In this document: piece by piece, positions 16,515 to 25,804 of the stretch
Layout: each line of letters opens with the position of its first letter
Position numbering within the stretch: the first letter of the stretch is position 1
DNA from: Candidatus Schekmanbacteria bacterium RIFCSPLOWO2_02_FULL_38_14
GTDB lineage: Bacteria > Schekmanbacteria > GWA2-38-11
DNA length: 39,162 nt
Assembly (NCBI GenBank): GCA_001790855.1
Contig: MGDH01000010.1
Span: 1-39,162 of the forward strand
Direction: 5' to 3'
Made by a program: the position numbers and the translations under genes
Notes under the pieces: model-generated
The model's input: the letters and a program-made list of their open reading frames with translations, nothing else
What the model was told of the DNA's origin: nothing
Databases searched by the model: none

Positions 16515-19500
16515 TTAGGATGTTACAATTTGCGGATTTATACGCTCGTTGAAGAGAAATCTTTTCCCCTGTAGTTTTAAAGCTCTTAAAAAATTTTTAA
16601 TAGAAAATATAATTCTGTCCCTTTTACCCAACAGGTCGAGCTGGGAAAGGGGGACATTAAAATCTGTCGGAAGGTCCCACCACTCCTCTCTATCTTTTAC
16701 AAAGAGTTGCATCCATGAATATTTTGTTTCTTTAATGCAAGGATGTTGAACTTTTGATACAGTATTTGGGTTTTGAGTTAAATAACAACCTATTACTTCA
16801 TATTTAAGTTTTTTAAACTCAGAGCTTAATGGGATAAAACCATTAGGAGGATACTTTGTTATTGTATCTTCCCACTTTATGCGATTGCAATTTTTATCAT
16901 CTCTTACTCCAAGCCTTAGATTATCCGGATCGGGGTAATTGTTTTTGCCAGCAAGATGGATTAAGTACCTGTGGGTTTTAATTCGAAAAGCAAACTCCTT
17001 GTTCAAATTTTTGAGATCCTTCAGAGCATTTCTCACGAAAAGAGGAACTGCCTGATGGTCATGATGAGTATCAAACTCAGAAGTAACAAATATATCCGTA
17101 GGTCTAAAAGCTTCAAAAATTTCTTTTAAGTCATTTATAACATAATCCCTTGAATACAATGTTCGCTCGTCAGAATAAGCCAATGAGTGATAAGCGTTTC
17201 TGTAAGGGGAAAAACTTGTATTCCCGCAAGTTATCACAGGAGACATTTTAAAAGGCTTTTTTATGTCATAATAGACCCTGTCATATTCACAATTATAAAG
17301 CCTCCATAAATTACCATCTGGATAGCCTAAAAAAATGATATTATTACGTTCAAGACCTAGTTTCCCCATAGCTTTTATTGTCTCTTGTTGTCTTATATAA
17401 CCGTAATCTACATAATCAATATATCCATTATGGTCAAAGTCATACATTTTCTTTTTGTCAATAAAAAATAAGCGATCTCCGTTAGTCATGAGGAGAAGCT
17501 TGGCCGGATATCCTTTTTCTACTGCATCTGAAATTACCTTTGCACATCCCAGAGCTTCATCATCAGGATGTGGTGCAATTACAAGAATCCGTTTTTCTTT
17601 ATTTTGAATCAGAATATTTCCCTTTTTTAATCCTTCAAAATAAAAAGCTTCATATTCTCCGGGTATTCTGTTAGAAAGATAGTCCCCAATGGTACTGCTT
17701 TTAAATACTTCTCCAATTGCTTCTCCAAAACCCTTATAAGCACTGCCTCTGAATTCTTTTTCAAGCCCGCTCATCCAGTAAAATGATTTGTCCGCATAGT
17801 TATCAAGCTCTTTAAAATAATACTTTCTTAATTTTGGATTTATCTCTTCTAACTGAAACAAATTCAGTCTGACCCCGTTTAAAGAATCCCCGATTCCTTT
17901 GCCAATTCCTTCATAACAATATTTCCTGTGTTCAAGGGGAATATCTTTTATATATTCCTTTTTGACTCCATTTATCTGGTAATAGAATGGGTTTAAACTA
18001 ACAAGAGAGTATCCAAATCCAAAATAGAAATAAGTCTTGAAATCATCATCAATATTTTTCAGAAAAATGTCTGACAACTCTGTATTGCGCGGTTTGGACT
18101 TAATCCTTGCCATACATCCAAGAGCTTCATAGCAAAAAGGCTTGTACTCTTGCGGGACCTTGTTTATAAAGCTAAAAATCTTTTCAAGGCTTGCCCTATT
18201 TTTTGAAATATAAAAACTTGCTATCTCCCTGAAGGCTCCGTAATAAAAATATTTTCTGCAGTCCTTTTCAATTTTTTCTGCCACTTTATTAACTTGGAAA
18301 ATATTATTATGATTTACATCCAATACAGTCTTTATCCCAAAATCTTCTGCTCCCAATGGCTTATACTCTTCTTTAAAATTATTTAATTTTGCAGCGATTT
18401 TATCAAAGTCTTTATTTGGAAAAATAAATCTTCTAATATAAGGTTCAACCCAGTATCCTTTATGAACCAGTCCGCTTGCAAAGTTTTTATTTAAAGATAT
18501 AAAAGCAAGATTACTGTATAACCCAATAAGGCAAAGAAATACTATAACTGATACTCCTATAAAAGTTTGTATTTTTTTTCTATCTTTGAAAATAATTTTA
18601 TCGAACGCAACAGAAATAACAGCAAACAGGAAAGGAAACAAAGGAAGAAGATATCTGTAATAATTTAAAGATTTATATACCTGGTTTGTTCCTCGAACAA
18701 AATTAGGAGCTCCAAATTCGCTTACTGTAAGAATCAAGAGAAATACAATAGTAAATATTATCAAAATAATTTCTTTAGAAACAGATGATGGTTCAATTTT
18801 AAATTTTTTAAATGGCAAAAGAGCCAATAAGAATTTCTTAATAAATGCTTTATTTTTATAAACCAATACCAGAAAAGACAGTAAAGTTATTATATGGTAA
18901 ACAGCAGAGAAGATACTAATATCCTTTCTCAGCAGAATCCCCATGAATTGGAAAGACTCAGGAATACCTAATATTATCAACCTAATAAATTTCTTGATTA
19001 GAAATAAAAGTGTGTTAGCAGGTATATAAGGCTTGTTGTATAGATAAAGATTAACATGCTTTGCGGACAGAAGATAGAGAATCATTGGAAAAAGACCAAC
19101 AATAATGCCGGCAGAAAAAGCTACATACCCAAACTTAGGAAAACTATTTTTATCACTGACATGCCATATAATAAAACATGAGATTAAAGTAATAAGAGAG
19201 GTATAACCATAAAACATTCCAAATCCTAACAAAATGCCCAAAAAAGTAATTTTCACATATAAACGTGTAAGTGTCTTTTCTTCCATAGAGTTATTTCTCA
19301 ATAAAATTTTGTAAAAAAGAAAAATTGTACCAATAATAAATAGGTTAATCTCTATATGCAAAGCCCACGAAATCATATTGTTAAGGGTGAAATAAGGAGG
19401 AGATAAAATATATAAGCATGAAAAGCATACCGCTGCTTTTCTATTAAAATAAGTATCTAAAAAAAGAAACCATAGCATTAATGTTCCAAGTGAGAAAAAA

Positions 19501-19790
19501 CAAAGAGGAAGAAGCTTTAGCGAAATAAGAGAAGTTCCAAAAGTGTAAAAAAAAGGAACAGCCAGAATCGCTGATATTAAATGACCTCCATGATTTGAAG
19601 TATATAGATAGAAAAAGAAAGGAAGCTCAATTTCTTTATTAATAAGATTATAGGCAAGAAAGCCCATCGGGCGTTCTTCATACATATCGCTGATCTTGAT
19701 ATCTGAAAATAAAACGAGCAATCTGAATAAAAGGAAGGCTACAGCAATAACACATAAAGTTAAATACCTTGATTTTTTTTTATTTAACAT
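16515..19790 (-). CDS. GT-C + YxGxG repeats + PIG-L de-N-acetylase triple fusion (paralog 2 of 3)
   Basis: This 1091-residue protein has three parts. Residues 1-430 are a GT-C membrane core (MYEER at 36-40 in the first outer loop, FGTSLISLK at 84-92, YYRYLLPLFPF at 377-387). Residues 471-722 are about seven helical repeats with cores such as HRKYCYEGIGKGIG and FRGSAYKGFGEAIG. Residues 733-1091 are a complete PIG-L domain: RILVIAPHPDDE (734-745), an EF-hand-like loop D784-x-D-x-N-G-x-I-D-x-x-D795, IIFLGYPDG, and EFDTHHDH with catalytic-type histidines. The catalytic part is paralogous to the stand-alone PIG-L at 14219. Fusing a putative polyprenyl-sugar transferase to a deacetylase suggests the sugar is added and de-N-acetylated on the outer side by one polypeptide. 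It lies 30 bases downstream of the GT-C gene at 19821. Confidence 0.83.
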   Translation of the reverse strand: MLNKKKSRYLTLCVIAVAFLLFRLLVLFSDIKISDMYEERPMGFLAYNLINKEIELPFFFYLYTSNHGGHLISAILAVPFFYTFGTSLISLKLLPLCFFSLGTLMLWFLFLDTYFNRKAAVCFSCLYILSPPYFTLNNMISWALHIEINLFIIGTIFLFYKILLRNNSMEEKTLTRLYVKITFLGILLGFGMFYGYTSLITLISCFIIWHVSDKNSFPKFGYVAFSAGIIVGLFPMILYLLSAKHVNLYLYNKPYIPANTLLFLIKKFIRLIILGIPESFQFMGILLRKDISIFSAVYHIITLLSFLVLVYKNKAFIKKFLLALLPFKKFKIEPSSVSKEIILIIFTIVFLLILTVSEFGAPNFVRGTNQVYKSLNYYRYLLPLFPFLFAVISVAFDKIIFKDRKKIQTFIGVSVIVFLCLIGLYSNLAFISLNKNFASGLVHKGYWVEPYIRRFIFPNKDFDKIAAKLNNFKEEYKPLGAEDFGIKTVLDVNHNNIFQVNKVAEKIEKDCRKYFYYGAFREIASFYISKNRASLEKIFSFINKVPQEYKPFCYEALGCMARIKSKPRNTELSDIFLKNIDDDFKTYFYFGFGYSLVSLNPFYYQINGVKKEYIKDIPLEHRKYCYEGIGKGIGDSLNGVRLNLFQLEEINPKLRKYYFKELDNYADKSFYWMSGLEKEFRGSAYKGFGEAIGEVFKSSTIGDYLSNRIPGEYEAFYFEGLKKGNILIQNKEKRILVIAPHPDDEALGCAKVISDAVEKGYPAKLLLMTNGDRLFFIDKKKMYDFDHNGYIDYVDYGYIRQQETIKAMGKLGLERNNIIFLGYPDGNLWRLYNCEYDRVYYDIKKPFKMSPVITCGNTSFSPYRNAYHSLAYSDERTLYSRDYVINDLKEIFEAFRPTDIFVTSEFDTHHDHQAVPLFVRNALKDLKNLNKEFAFRIKTHRYLIHLAGKNNYPDPDNLRLGVRDDKNCNRIKWEDTITKYPPNGFIPLSSEFKKLKYEVIGCYLTQNPNTVSKVQHPCIKETKYSWMQLFVKDREEWWDLPTDFNVPLSQLDLLGKRDRIIFSIKNFLRALKLQGKRFLFNERINPQIVTS

Positions 19791-19820
19791 AACAAGTATC
19801 TGGTTAGCAAAAAGACCCTA

Positions 19821-21641
19821 CTATTTAAGATTACGATAAATCCAGAAATTCATTGGGTAACCACCGCCTTCACGGCTGTAACGATGGATTATTTTTTCAA
19901 TACCAGCAGGGTCTGAATTTTTTCTTCTTTCAATCACAATGTCGAAACCAAAAATATATTTCCCAATATTTTCTATAACCTTTCTCTCGCTGCTAGCAGT
20001 ATCAATAAGAATAAGTTCCCCAACTTCCGGAGAAGTCGTAACAATTATATCATAATCATTATCATTTAATTTTTCATTCGAACCAACCTCTTCTAATATT
20101 ACATTCTCATTAATAGGATACATAAGAAGAGGATAAGAACCGTAAGGTCTGCCATAAAGCTTAGAATCCAATGAATAAGCCTGCCAGTATTTAAATCCTA
20201 TTTTTTCACCAGGAATTGAAGCCTTTGAAAGCTTTTCAGCCATCAGGAAAAACCCGTTATCAGCGGCACGTATCTTGTTAAGGCTATAGACATACAGATA
20301 TTCCTTCACAAATAAAACTATAAACAGCAAAGATGCAGCTACATAAAAAAACATACTCAAAATCCTAAAACTATTCTTAAAATTATCAGCAATACTCTTC
20401 ACATAATCAAAAACATCACTCAGGAGTAAAGCACCTATAATGGAAAATAGCGGAAAAAGATGGAGCATATATCGCACATACCAGACCTTCCAGATTCCTA
20501 TGACAAGAAATCCAAATATGGCTGGAAGAGCTATAAAATCCCATGCTTTTTTATATTCAAGGAGTTCATTACTTTTAAAGGCTTTAAATGTAAAATAAAG
20601 TAGTCCCGGGAGTAATAAAATAACAAGATAATGAGATAAACCAAAACCGTATATCTCTTTTAGATAGTAAACATATCCGGATAATGGAAACATTTTAACT
20701 CCCGGTGAAAACTGAAGCACTCCTTCACCAAGTGTTTCCTTGGTTATTTCTATCATAAAAAATGTTTTTAAGAAGTTTTTAAAATGAAAAATAATATGCG
20801 GGAATATAATGATAAATGAAAATAGTGTGGAAAAAAAGAACACAGTGATATTTTTAATAATATCATTATCCTGAAAAATATTTTTAATATAATTTGAAAA
20901 ATCTTCCTTTCTTTTGATTAAATAAACAAACGACAGAATAATTAAAAGAATAGGTACAATCAAATAAATCCCTGTCTTTAAAAGCCTTACAGCAAGCCAG
21001 AAAAGATATGTCAGAAGAACTATATTAAGATAAAAATATCTAACTTCTCTTTTCATCGTTTTTTCACTGGCTGAAAGAACCAGGAAAAGAGGGAAATAAA
21101 TTAACATATAAAACTTTGATGCGATTGATAACGCATAAAATATGCCTGCACAGATTAGATATCTGCTCTTTCCGGACCTGGAGTTTTTTATTAAATAAAT
21201 TAATGATAAAAGGAAAGTAAGCAACACAGGGTTCTCTGAAAGTATTCTGTGAGAAGAAACATTAAAGTATGGAGATATAAGGAAAAAAAGAGAAGAAATA
21301 ATTGCAACTTTTAAAGGGAAAAACATCAATGCGAGATAAAATGTTGCAACAAGCGATATTGCTCCCATAATAAGCTGGCAATACCTTGCCACAAAAAAAC
21401 TCATCCCGCTCCCTGAAATACTTGCACAGATTTCTGTAATAATTGGATTTACAATTCCGTGGTTAAAAAAACTTTCAGAGAAATGTCCGTGCTTAAACAA
21501 TTTCATACCGCTCCCATACTCAAAAAATTCATCCATGAAAGCCTGATATCTTGCTGTGTGGCAAAGGGAAAAGTAGAGAGCAACAATAATAAATAATCCT
21601 AAATATTTTACTGATTGATTATTGATAGCACGTTTTGACAA
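19821..21641 (-). CDS. GT39-like GT-C membrane glycosyltransferase
   Basis: This 606-residue polytopic protein has the first outer-loop acidic pair in YQAFMDEFFEYGSG (Asp37-Glu38), followed by a GIVNPIITEI segment. About eleven to twelve helices reach residue 460, interrupted by a Lys-rich cytoplasmic loop near 245, then a 130-residue soluble tail (GFKYWQAYSLDSKLYGRPYG). The layout matches GT39/GT83-type enzymes using polyprenyl-phosphate sugars. It has no YxGxG array, unlike its neighbours at 16515 and 23249. It is probably transcribed with the fusion gene 30 bases downstream; the 147-base gap upstream of its start could hold a promoter. Acceptor unknown. Confidence 0.78.
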   Translation of the reverse strand: MSKRAINNQSVKYLGLFIIVALYFSLCHTARYQAFMDEFFEYGSGMKLFKHGHFSESFFNHGIVNPIITEICASISGSGMSFFVARYCQLIMGAISLVATFYLALMFFPLKVAIISSLFFLISPYFNVSSHRILSENPVLLTFLLSLIYLIKNSRSGKSRYLICAGIFYALSIASKFYMLIYFPLFLVLSASEKTMKREVRYFYLNIVLLTYLFWLAVRLLKTGIYLIVPILLIILSFVYLIKRKEDFSNYIKNIFQDNDIIKNITVFFFSTLFSFIIIFPHIIFHFKNFLKTFFMIEITKETLGEGVLQFSPGVKMFPLSGYVYYLKEIYGFGLSHYLVILLLPGLLYFTFKAFKSNELLEYKKAWDFIALPAIFGFLVIGIWKVWYVRYMLHLFPLFSIIGALLLSDVFDYVKSIADNFKNSFRILSMFFYVAASLLFIVLFVKEYLYVYSLNKIRAADNGFFLMAEKLSKASIPGEKIGFKYWQAYSLDSKLYGRPYGSYPLLMYPINENVILEEVGSNEKLNDNDYDIIVTTSPEVGELILIDTASSERKVIENIGKYIFGFDIVIERRKNSDPAGIEKIIHRYSREGGGYPMNFWIYRNLK

Positions 21642-21788
21642 ATTACAGCCTCTTTACTGTTTGCTCAAGTCCATTTAATAGTAAATTATTATTATATTAT
21701 TTTTATCACTCTGATTACAAAAAAAATTTCCTATATTGTATCTATTGCCTTGAAAAGATATAAATTAATTTATCCGGATAATCAGAAA

Positions 21789-23192
21789 TTACCATGTCGT
21801 ATAAAAAATTATTTCAAAAATAAAAGTCTGGATAAAGGTTAAGGATAATAACTGGATGTCAAAGTGATTTTGAGAGCTAATTTTAGAAAAATAATTAAGA
21901 AGTTCTATTACAGGTAAAATCATGAAAAGGGCGAGAAACATCCATACCCTGCCAGTCTCAAAGAAATATAATCCGCCAAGGTTCATTTCTAAAAGAGTTA
22001 TGATAAAGGCATAGATACAGTATCTAAGCATTTTATTACTATTACCTTTTGCTCCTTCTTTTTTAAAAAGATATTTGAACCAGAGCCATGAGGTAGCAAA
22101 TCCGCTGAAGAAAAAAAACCCAACAAAGTTTGAGGTCCTCGATAGGAGATAAATTCTCCATTCCCGCAGAGGTGAACCATAACTCATCATATCCTTGTCT
22201 CTTGCCCGGTCAAGGCAGTCTAATATATTATAGCCAGCAAGATAAAAGGCTAAGGCATAGATTGCACAGAAAATAAGGCCTGAGATAGTTATAAAAAATA
22301 GCACTCTCTTCCAGCTTTCGTCTTTCTTATATAGCAACGTGCCGGTCATTATGATGAAAAAAAGGCCCTGATAAGTTGCAGAGAAGGTCATAAACATTGC
22401 AATTGAAAGAGCGATCCCGTTTGCTATAGCCAATAAAAGCATGTTCTTATTCTGGATTAGAAATTTGAAAAAAAAATAAAATGGCCATAAAAGGAAAAAC
22501 ATTAAAACACCATCCATGCATGTAGCACTGTAGATAGCTATGTTAGGAGTCAATATCCACAACAAGACTGCTAATCGTGCGAGCAATCTATCCAGAAACA
22601 GTTTTGCCGTTAAATAAAAGGGGATTAAGCTTAAGTTAGTAACAAGTATTGATATCAATGATGCCCTGAGGACCCCTTTGCCAAAGGTCCGCTCGATTAC
22701 ATGCAGAAAAACATCTCCACCCGGAGGATGGGTATTTGCATGATGGGAAAGATTCGGCATCATATCGACATAATCTCTTATGAAGCTCCTAAGCCCATTG
22801 ATTTTTGGGAGATCTGCATAATATTCGTAGGGAGTGGAAAGGAAGGGGTGTGAAATGGCATATATAAAACCATTATTCGTTGAAGCAAGAAAGATATTGA
22901 AACAGAAAACTAAGCCCAAAGAAACCAGAAGAAAGGAGAAGTCATCAATCTTCCGGAAGTAATCTTTTTCCCATAGATAGAGGATAATTAAAAATGTTAA
23001 TATTGTGAGAAAAACATAGGCAGGACTCGCAGCAAATTGTGGCCATACAAGCAATGCAGTTTCATAGACCAGGCGTCTGAACTGGTCGCCCATCCATACC
23101 TGGAGAAAAGAAAAATAAGCGACTGTGATCAGAAAGACAACAACAGTTCCCTTTATAAACTCATACCATTTTATCTTTTGTGTTTCTGTCAT
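21789..23192 (-). CDS. GT-C-like membrane protein with THPPG motif
   Basis: This 467-residue protein is almost entirely hydrophobic, with about twelve helices and little tail. A conserved outer loop reads LSHHANTHPPGGDVFLHV, and THPPG is a recurring motif in uncharacterised GT-C glycosyltransferases of bacteria and archaea. The typical D-E pair near the N-terminus is not obvious, so the catalytic acid may lie elsewhere (for example in DYVDMMP). Its start is 56 bases downstream of the paralog 3 gene on the same strand, consistent with an operon 25762 to 16515. The perfect 12-base palindrome TTATCCGGATAA (21770-21781) lies just after its stop. Function beyond a probable lipid-linked sugar transfer is unknown. 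Confidence 0.7.
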   Translation of the reverse strand: MTETQKIKWYEFIKGTVVVFLITVAYFSFLQVWMGDQFRRLVYETALLVWPQFAASPAYVFLTILTFLIILYLWEKDYFRKIDDFSFLLVSLGLVFCFNIFLASTNNGFIYAISHPFLSTPYEYYADLPKINGLRSFIRDYVDMMPNLSHHANTHPPGGDVFLHVIERTFGKGVLRASLISILVTNLSLIPFYLTAKLFLDRLLARLAVLLWILTPNIAIYSATCMDGVLMFFLLWPFYFFFKFLIQNKNMLLLAIANGIALSIAMFMTFSATYQGLFFIIMTGTLLYKKDESWKRVLFFITISGLIFCAIYALAFYLAGYNILDCLDRARDKDMMSYGSPLREWRIYLLSRTSNFVGFFFFSGFATSWLWFKYLFKKEGAKGNSNKMLRYCIYAFIITLLEMNLGGLYFFETGRVWMFLALFMILPVIELLNYFSKISSQNHFDIQLLSLTFIQTFIFEIIFYTTW

Positions 23193-23248
23193 ATCTAAGC
23201 TTTAAAATAGGTTTGCTTTCTTGAATTTATTAAAAATTATTAATAGAT

Positions 23249-25762
23249 TTAGTACTTTATTTTTAAATGAAAATAATAATAATAATTTTGTTTTGAAAGA
23301 AGGAAATCTTCTTCAATCCGTTTTCTGATTCCTTCTTTACAAAAAACCTTATAAGTTTTTTCAATTTTATTTAATAATCCATCAATCCTTTCTGGGTCCC
23401 ACCATAGCATATACCCGATTCCGCTTCCAAGTCCTTCATAGCAATATCTTCTGCCTTCTTTATCAATGGATTCAATGCAACCAACTGCTTTATTAAAATT
23501 AGACCCGTATTTCCAAAATAAAGCTTCTCCCAGTGCATGATAAAGATAGAATCGATAAGTTATATCCAAGCTCTGAATAATTTTAATTGCTCTGTTTATA
23601 TCATTAATGAAAAAACTGCCGGCAAAAGTGCCAGCCCCTTCATATAAATAACTTCTGTATTTCTCAGGGATTATTTTAACTGTCGCTTCAAAACTACCCG
23701 CAGACTCCCATAAAAGCCAAGCCATACATTTCCCCAAAGCCTTATAGAAATCTCCTCTGTATTTTTCCGGGAGCTTATCTATCCGTTCAACTAAAGAATT
23801 AATATCTTTTCCTGAGTATTCAATTTCTAAATCCTCAAATTTTGGCTGATAATCATTGCTAAAGTGATTTAGCAATCTTAAAGATTTATTTATCTCATCA
23901 TCTGTTTTAAGTTTAACATATCTTCTTAAAAGACTTCCAAGTTCCATACAAAATAAATTTTTATATTTTTCATCTGCTTTTTCTATTAATCCTGATAACT
24001 CTACAATCTTACTATCCTCTCTTTGCAGAAGATTAAAATTTATTTCGTCAAGAGTTAAAGAATGGCGCATTCCATTAGCAGCTCCCTGATAAAGAGGAAG
24101 TTTCAATTTTTCATCTAAATTTTTAATTTTATCAAAAAACCAAGGTAATATGTCTATATCCCTTCCAAAATATGAACCAAACCCCCGCAAAGCAACGATT
24201 TTATACTGGTCATGAAGTCTCTCTATCAATTTAAAACCTTCCAAAGGCTCCTCCCTGTATCTTTCAGCAAATTTTTCTCCCATAATGAAATAGTCAGAAC
24301 CGCTGTAAAGAAAAACTTTCCCAAAATCTACAGGACTGACAAGTTTAAGATAGCTCAAACCACAAAGGGAAAGAGCTATTAACAAAATAAAAATACTTAA
24401 ACCTTTTTTGAGTACTTTCTGCCTTTCAGAACCCCAGAGGCTATCAAGAAACAAAGCTATAGTTGCAAAAACAAAGGGGAAGAGAGGCGTAAAATACCTG
24501 AAAGATAAATAAAAAAATTTGTCATAAAATGTAAGAATATAAGCCTCTGATAAAACCTTTTTAGAAACTTCAAATTCAGATACAGTAAAGAGTAAACAAT
24601 AGAAAATAGGGAAAACAAGCAAAACTACTTCATTTGAAATTTCCTGAGGAAAGGTTTTAAACCTTTTGAGCGGGAATATTCCGAAAAATAATTTTTTTAA
24701 ATATTTTCTATTTGCTTTTAGTATAAAAATAAATGAAACAAGAGCTATTAAGTAATAGAGATATGCATCAAATGTAGTCCCTTTAATACCCTCAAAACCA
24801 AATGAAAACGGTATTCCTGTCACTACCATCCTGAATAATTTGGTAGCAAAGGCTTCTCCACTCTCAATCAGATATATTGGCTTGCCATGAAAATCAAAAC
24901 TCCCGAGCTTAAAAGAGATTGTATTATAAATCCATGGGCTGAAACCAGTCAGGAACCCAACAACAAAAATTAAAAATGACTTTTTAAAAAAAAGCTTTTT
25001 ATCAAAGATAAACCAGAAGATGAAAATTGTTAAAAAGGTTGCAAAAAAAGTCAGAGCAAAATAGCAGGCAAACCCGCATATAAGTCCGAGAAAGAAAAAT
25101 TTCACTCCATCAGATTGTCCTTTGCTGTCATTGTGAGCAACCTCAGTAACCGAAGAATTCTCAAAAATCCCCCCATCCCCCCTTTTACAAAGGGGGGTAA
25201 TGGGGGATTGCTTTATAGCTTTATCCTTAGAAGAAATGTTATCAGAAAAGAAGATATTATAAAAGAGAAAGAGGCTTGCTATCGTAAAAAAATTTATCTC
25301 ATAGTGGTTCCCCAGAGAAAGAAGGGAAAATTTGAGATTATTTGGTGGTGTTATAATAAACAATAAAGAAGCGATTATGGCAATTCTTGAATTAAAAAAT
25401 TTATCAAGAAAAATATACCATAGGATAAAACCTCCAAATGAAAGAATCAAAGCTGTTATTTTCAGAGAGATGTAGGAGGAACCAAAGATTAAAAAAAAAG
25501 GAGTTGACAGCAAGCCAACAACCATTGCGCCAGGTGCATAAGGCTGGTGCTGATAATAAAAGAGTGGCATTTTTAGACCGTTCAGAACTTCAAGGGCTAT
25601 TGTGCCATTATACCTTTCCTCTTCCATTATGAACGGCTCAAAATTAAGGAATAAAGGAATCAGGCGGGAAAGTATAAAAAGGAGAGAAAGAGAAAAAATT
25701 AATATTCCTTTTCTCCCCTTATAGGGCTGTGAGACTTTTATTGATACAGTGTCAGATGCCAA
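23249..25762 (-). CDS. GT-C membrane protein with C-terminal YxGxG repeat array (paralog 3 of 3)
   Basis: The 837-residue protein aligns with the genes at 10774 and 16515. It has an EEER motif (residues 47-50) in the first outer loop, TPFFLIFGSSYISLK, SLGNHYEINFF and the closing RYFTPLFPFVFATIALFLD helix (about 422-440). Residues 505-825 are repeats such as YRSYLYEGAGTFAG and GRRYCYEGLGSGIG. Between helices, residues 173-220 form a loop about 30 residues longer than in both paralogs. The extra part is encoded by the palindrome at 25166-25209 and a flanking stretch resembling a CATTGTGAGC-type repeat, so mobile DNA enlarged a tolerant loop without breaking the frame. It is the first gene of the minus-strand run down to 16515. 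Function: putative polyprenyl-sugar transferase with a periplasmic helical-repeat domain. Confidence 0.77.
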   Translation of the reverse strand: MASDTVSIKVSQPYKGRKGILIFSLSLLFILSRLIPLFLNFEPFIMEEERYNGTIALEVLNGLKMPLFYYQHQPYAPGAMVVGLLSTPFFLIFGSSYISLKITALILSFGGFILWYIFLDKFFNSRIAIIASLLFIITPPNNLKFSLLSLGNHYEINFFTIASLFLFYNIFFSDNISSKDKAIKQSPITPLCKRGDGGIFENSSVTEVAHNDSKGQSDGVKFFFLGLICGFACYFALTFFATFLTIFIFWFIFDKKLFFKKSFLIFVVGFLTGFSPWIYNTISFKLGSFDFHGKPIYLIESGEAFATKLFRMVVTGIPFSFGFEGIKGTTFDAYLYYLIALVSFIFILKANRKYLKKLFFGIFPLKRFKTFPQEISNEVVLLVFPIFYCLLFTVSEFEVSKKVLSEAYILTFYDKFFYLSFRYFTPLFPFVFATIALFLDSLWGSERQKVLKKGLSIFILLIALSLCGLSYLKLVSPVDFGKVFLYSGSDYFIMGEKFAERYREEPLEGFKLIERLHDQYKIVALRGFGSYFGRDIDILPWFFDKIKNLDEKLKLPLYQGAANGMRHSLTLDEINFNLLQREDSKIVELSGLIEKADEKYKNLFCMELGSLLRRYVKLKTDDEINKSLRLLNHFSNDYQPKFEDLEIEYSGKDINSLVERIDKLPEKYRGDFYKALGKCMAWLLWESAGSFEATVKIIPEKYRSYLYEGAGTFAGSFFINDINRAIKIIQSLDITYRFYLYHALGEALFWKYGSNFNKAVGCIESIDKEGRRYCYEGLGSGIGYMLWWDPERIDGLLNKIEKTYKVFCKEGIRKRIEEDFLLSKQNYYYYFHLKIKY
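25166..25209. repeat. In-frame palindromic element, copy 2
   Basis: This 44-base near-palindrome has AATCCCCCCATCCCCCCTTT on the left and AAAGGGGGGTAATGGGGGAT on the right, the same family as 15453-15497. It encodes about 15 residues (SPITPLCKRGDGGIF) in a loop of the GT-C protein. The adjacent bases 25095-25160, including CATTGTGAGCAACCTCAG, resemble a second common intergenic repeat, so this may be a compound insertion. Confidence 0.9.
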
Positions 25763-25804
25763 ATTTAATTTTTAGAAGGAAGTGAATAGGGATTTTTCTA
25801 AAAG

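Noticed and set aside
21770-21781. TTATCCGGATAA palindrome after the gene at 21789 as terminator or operator
   Set aside because: A 12-base palindrome without loop or T-run can arise by chance in AT-rich DNA; there is no second copy or supporting context.
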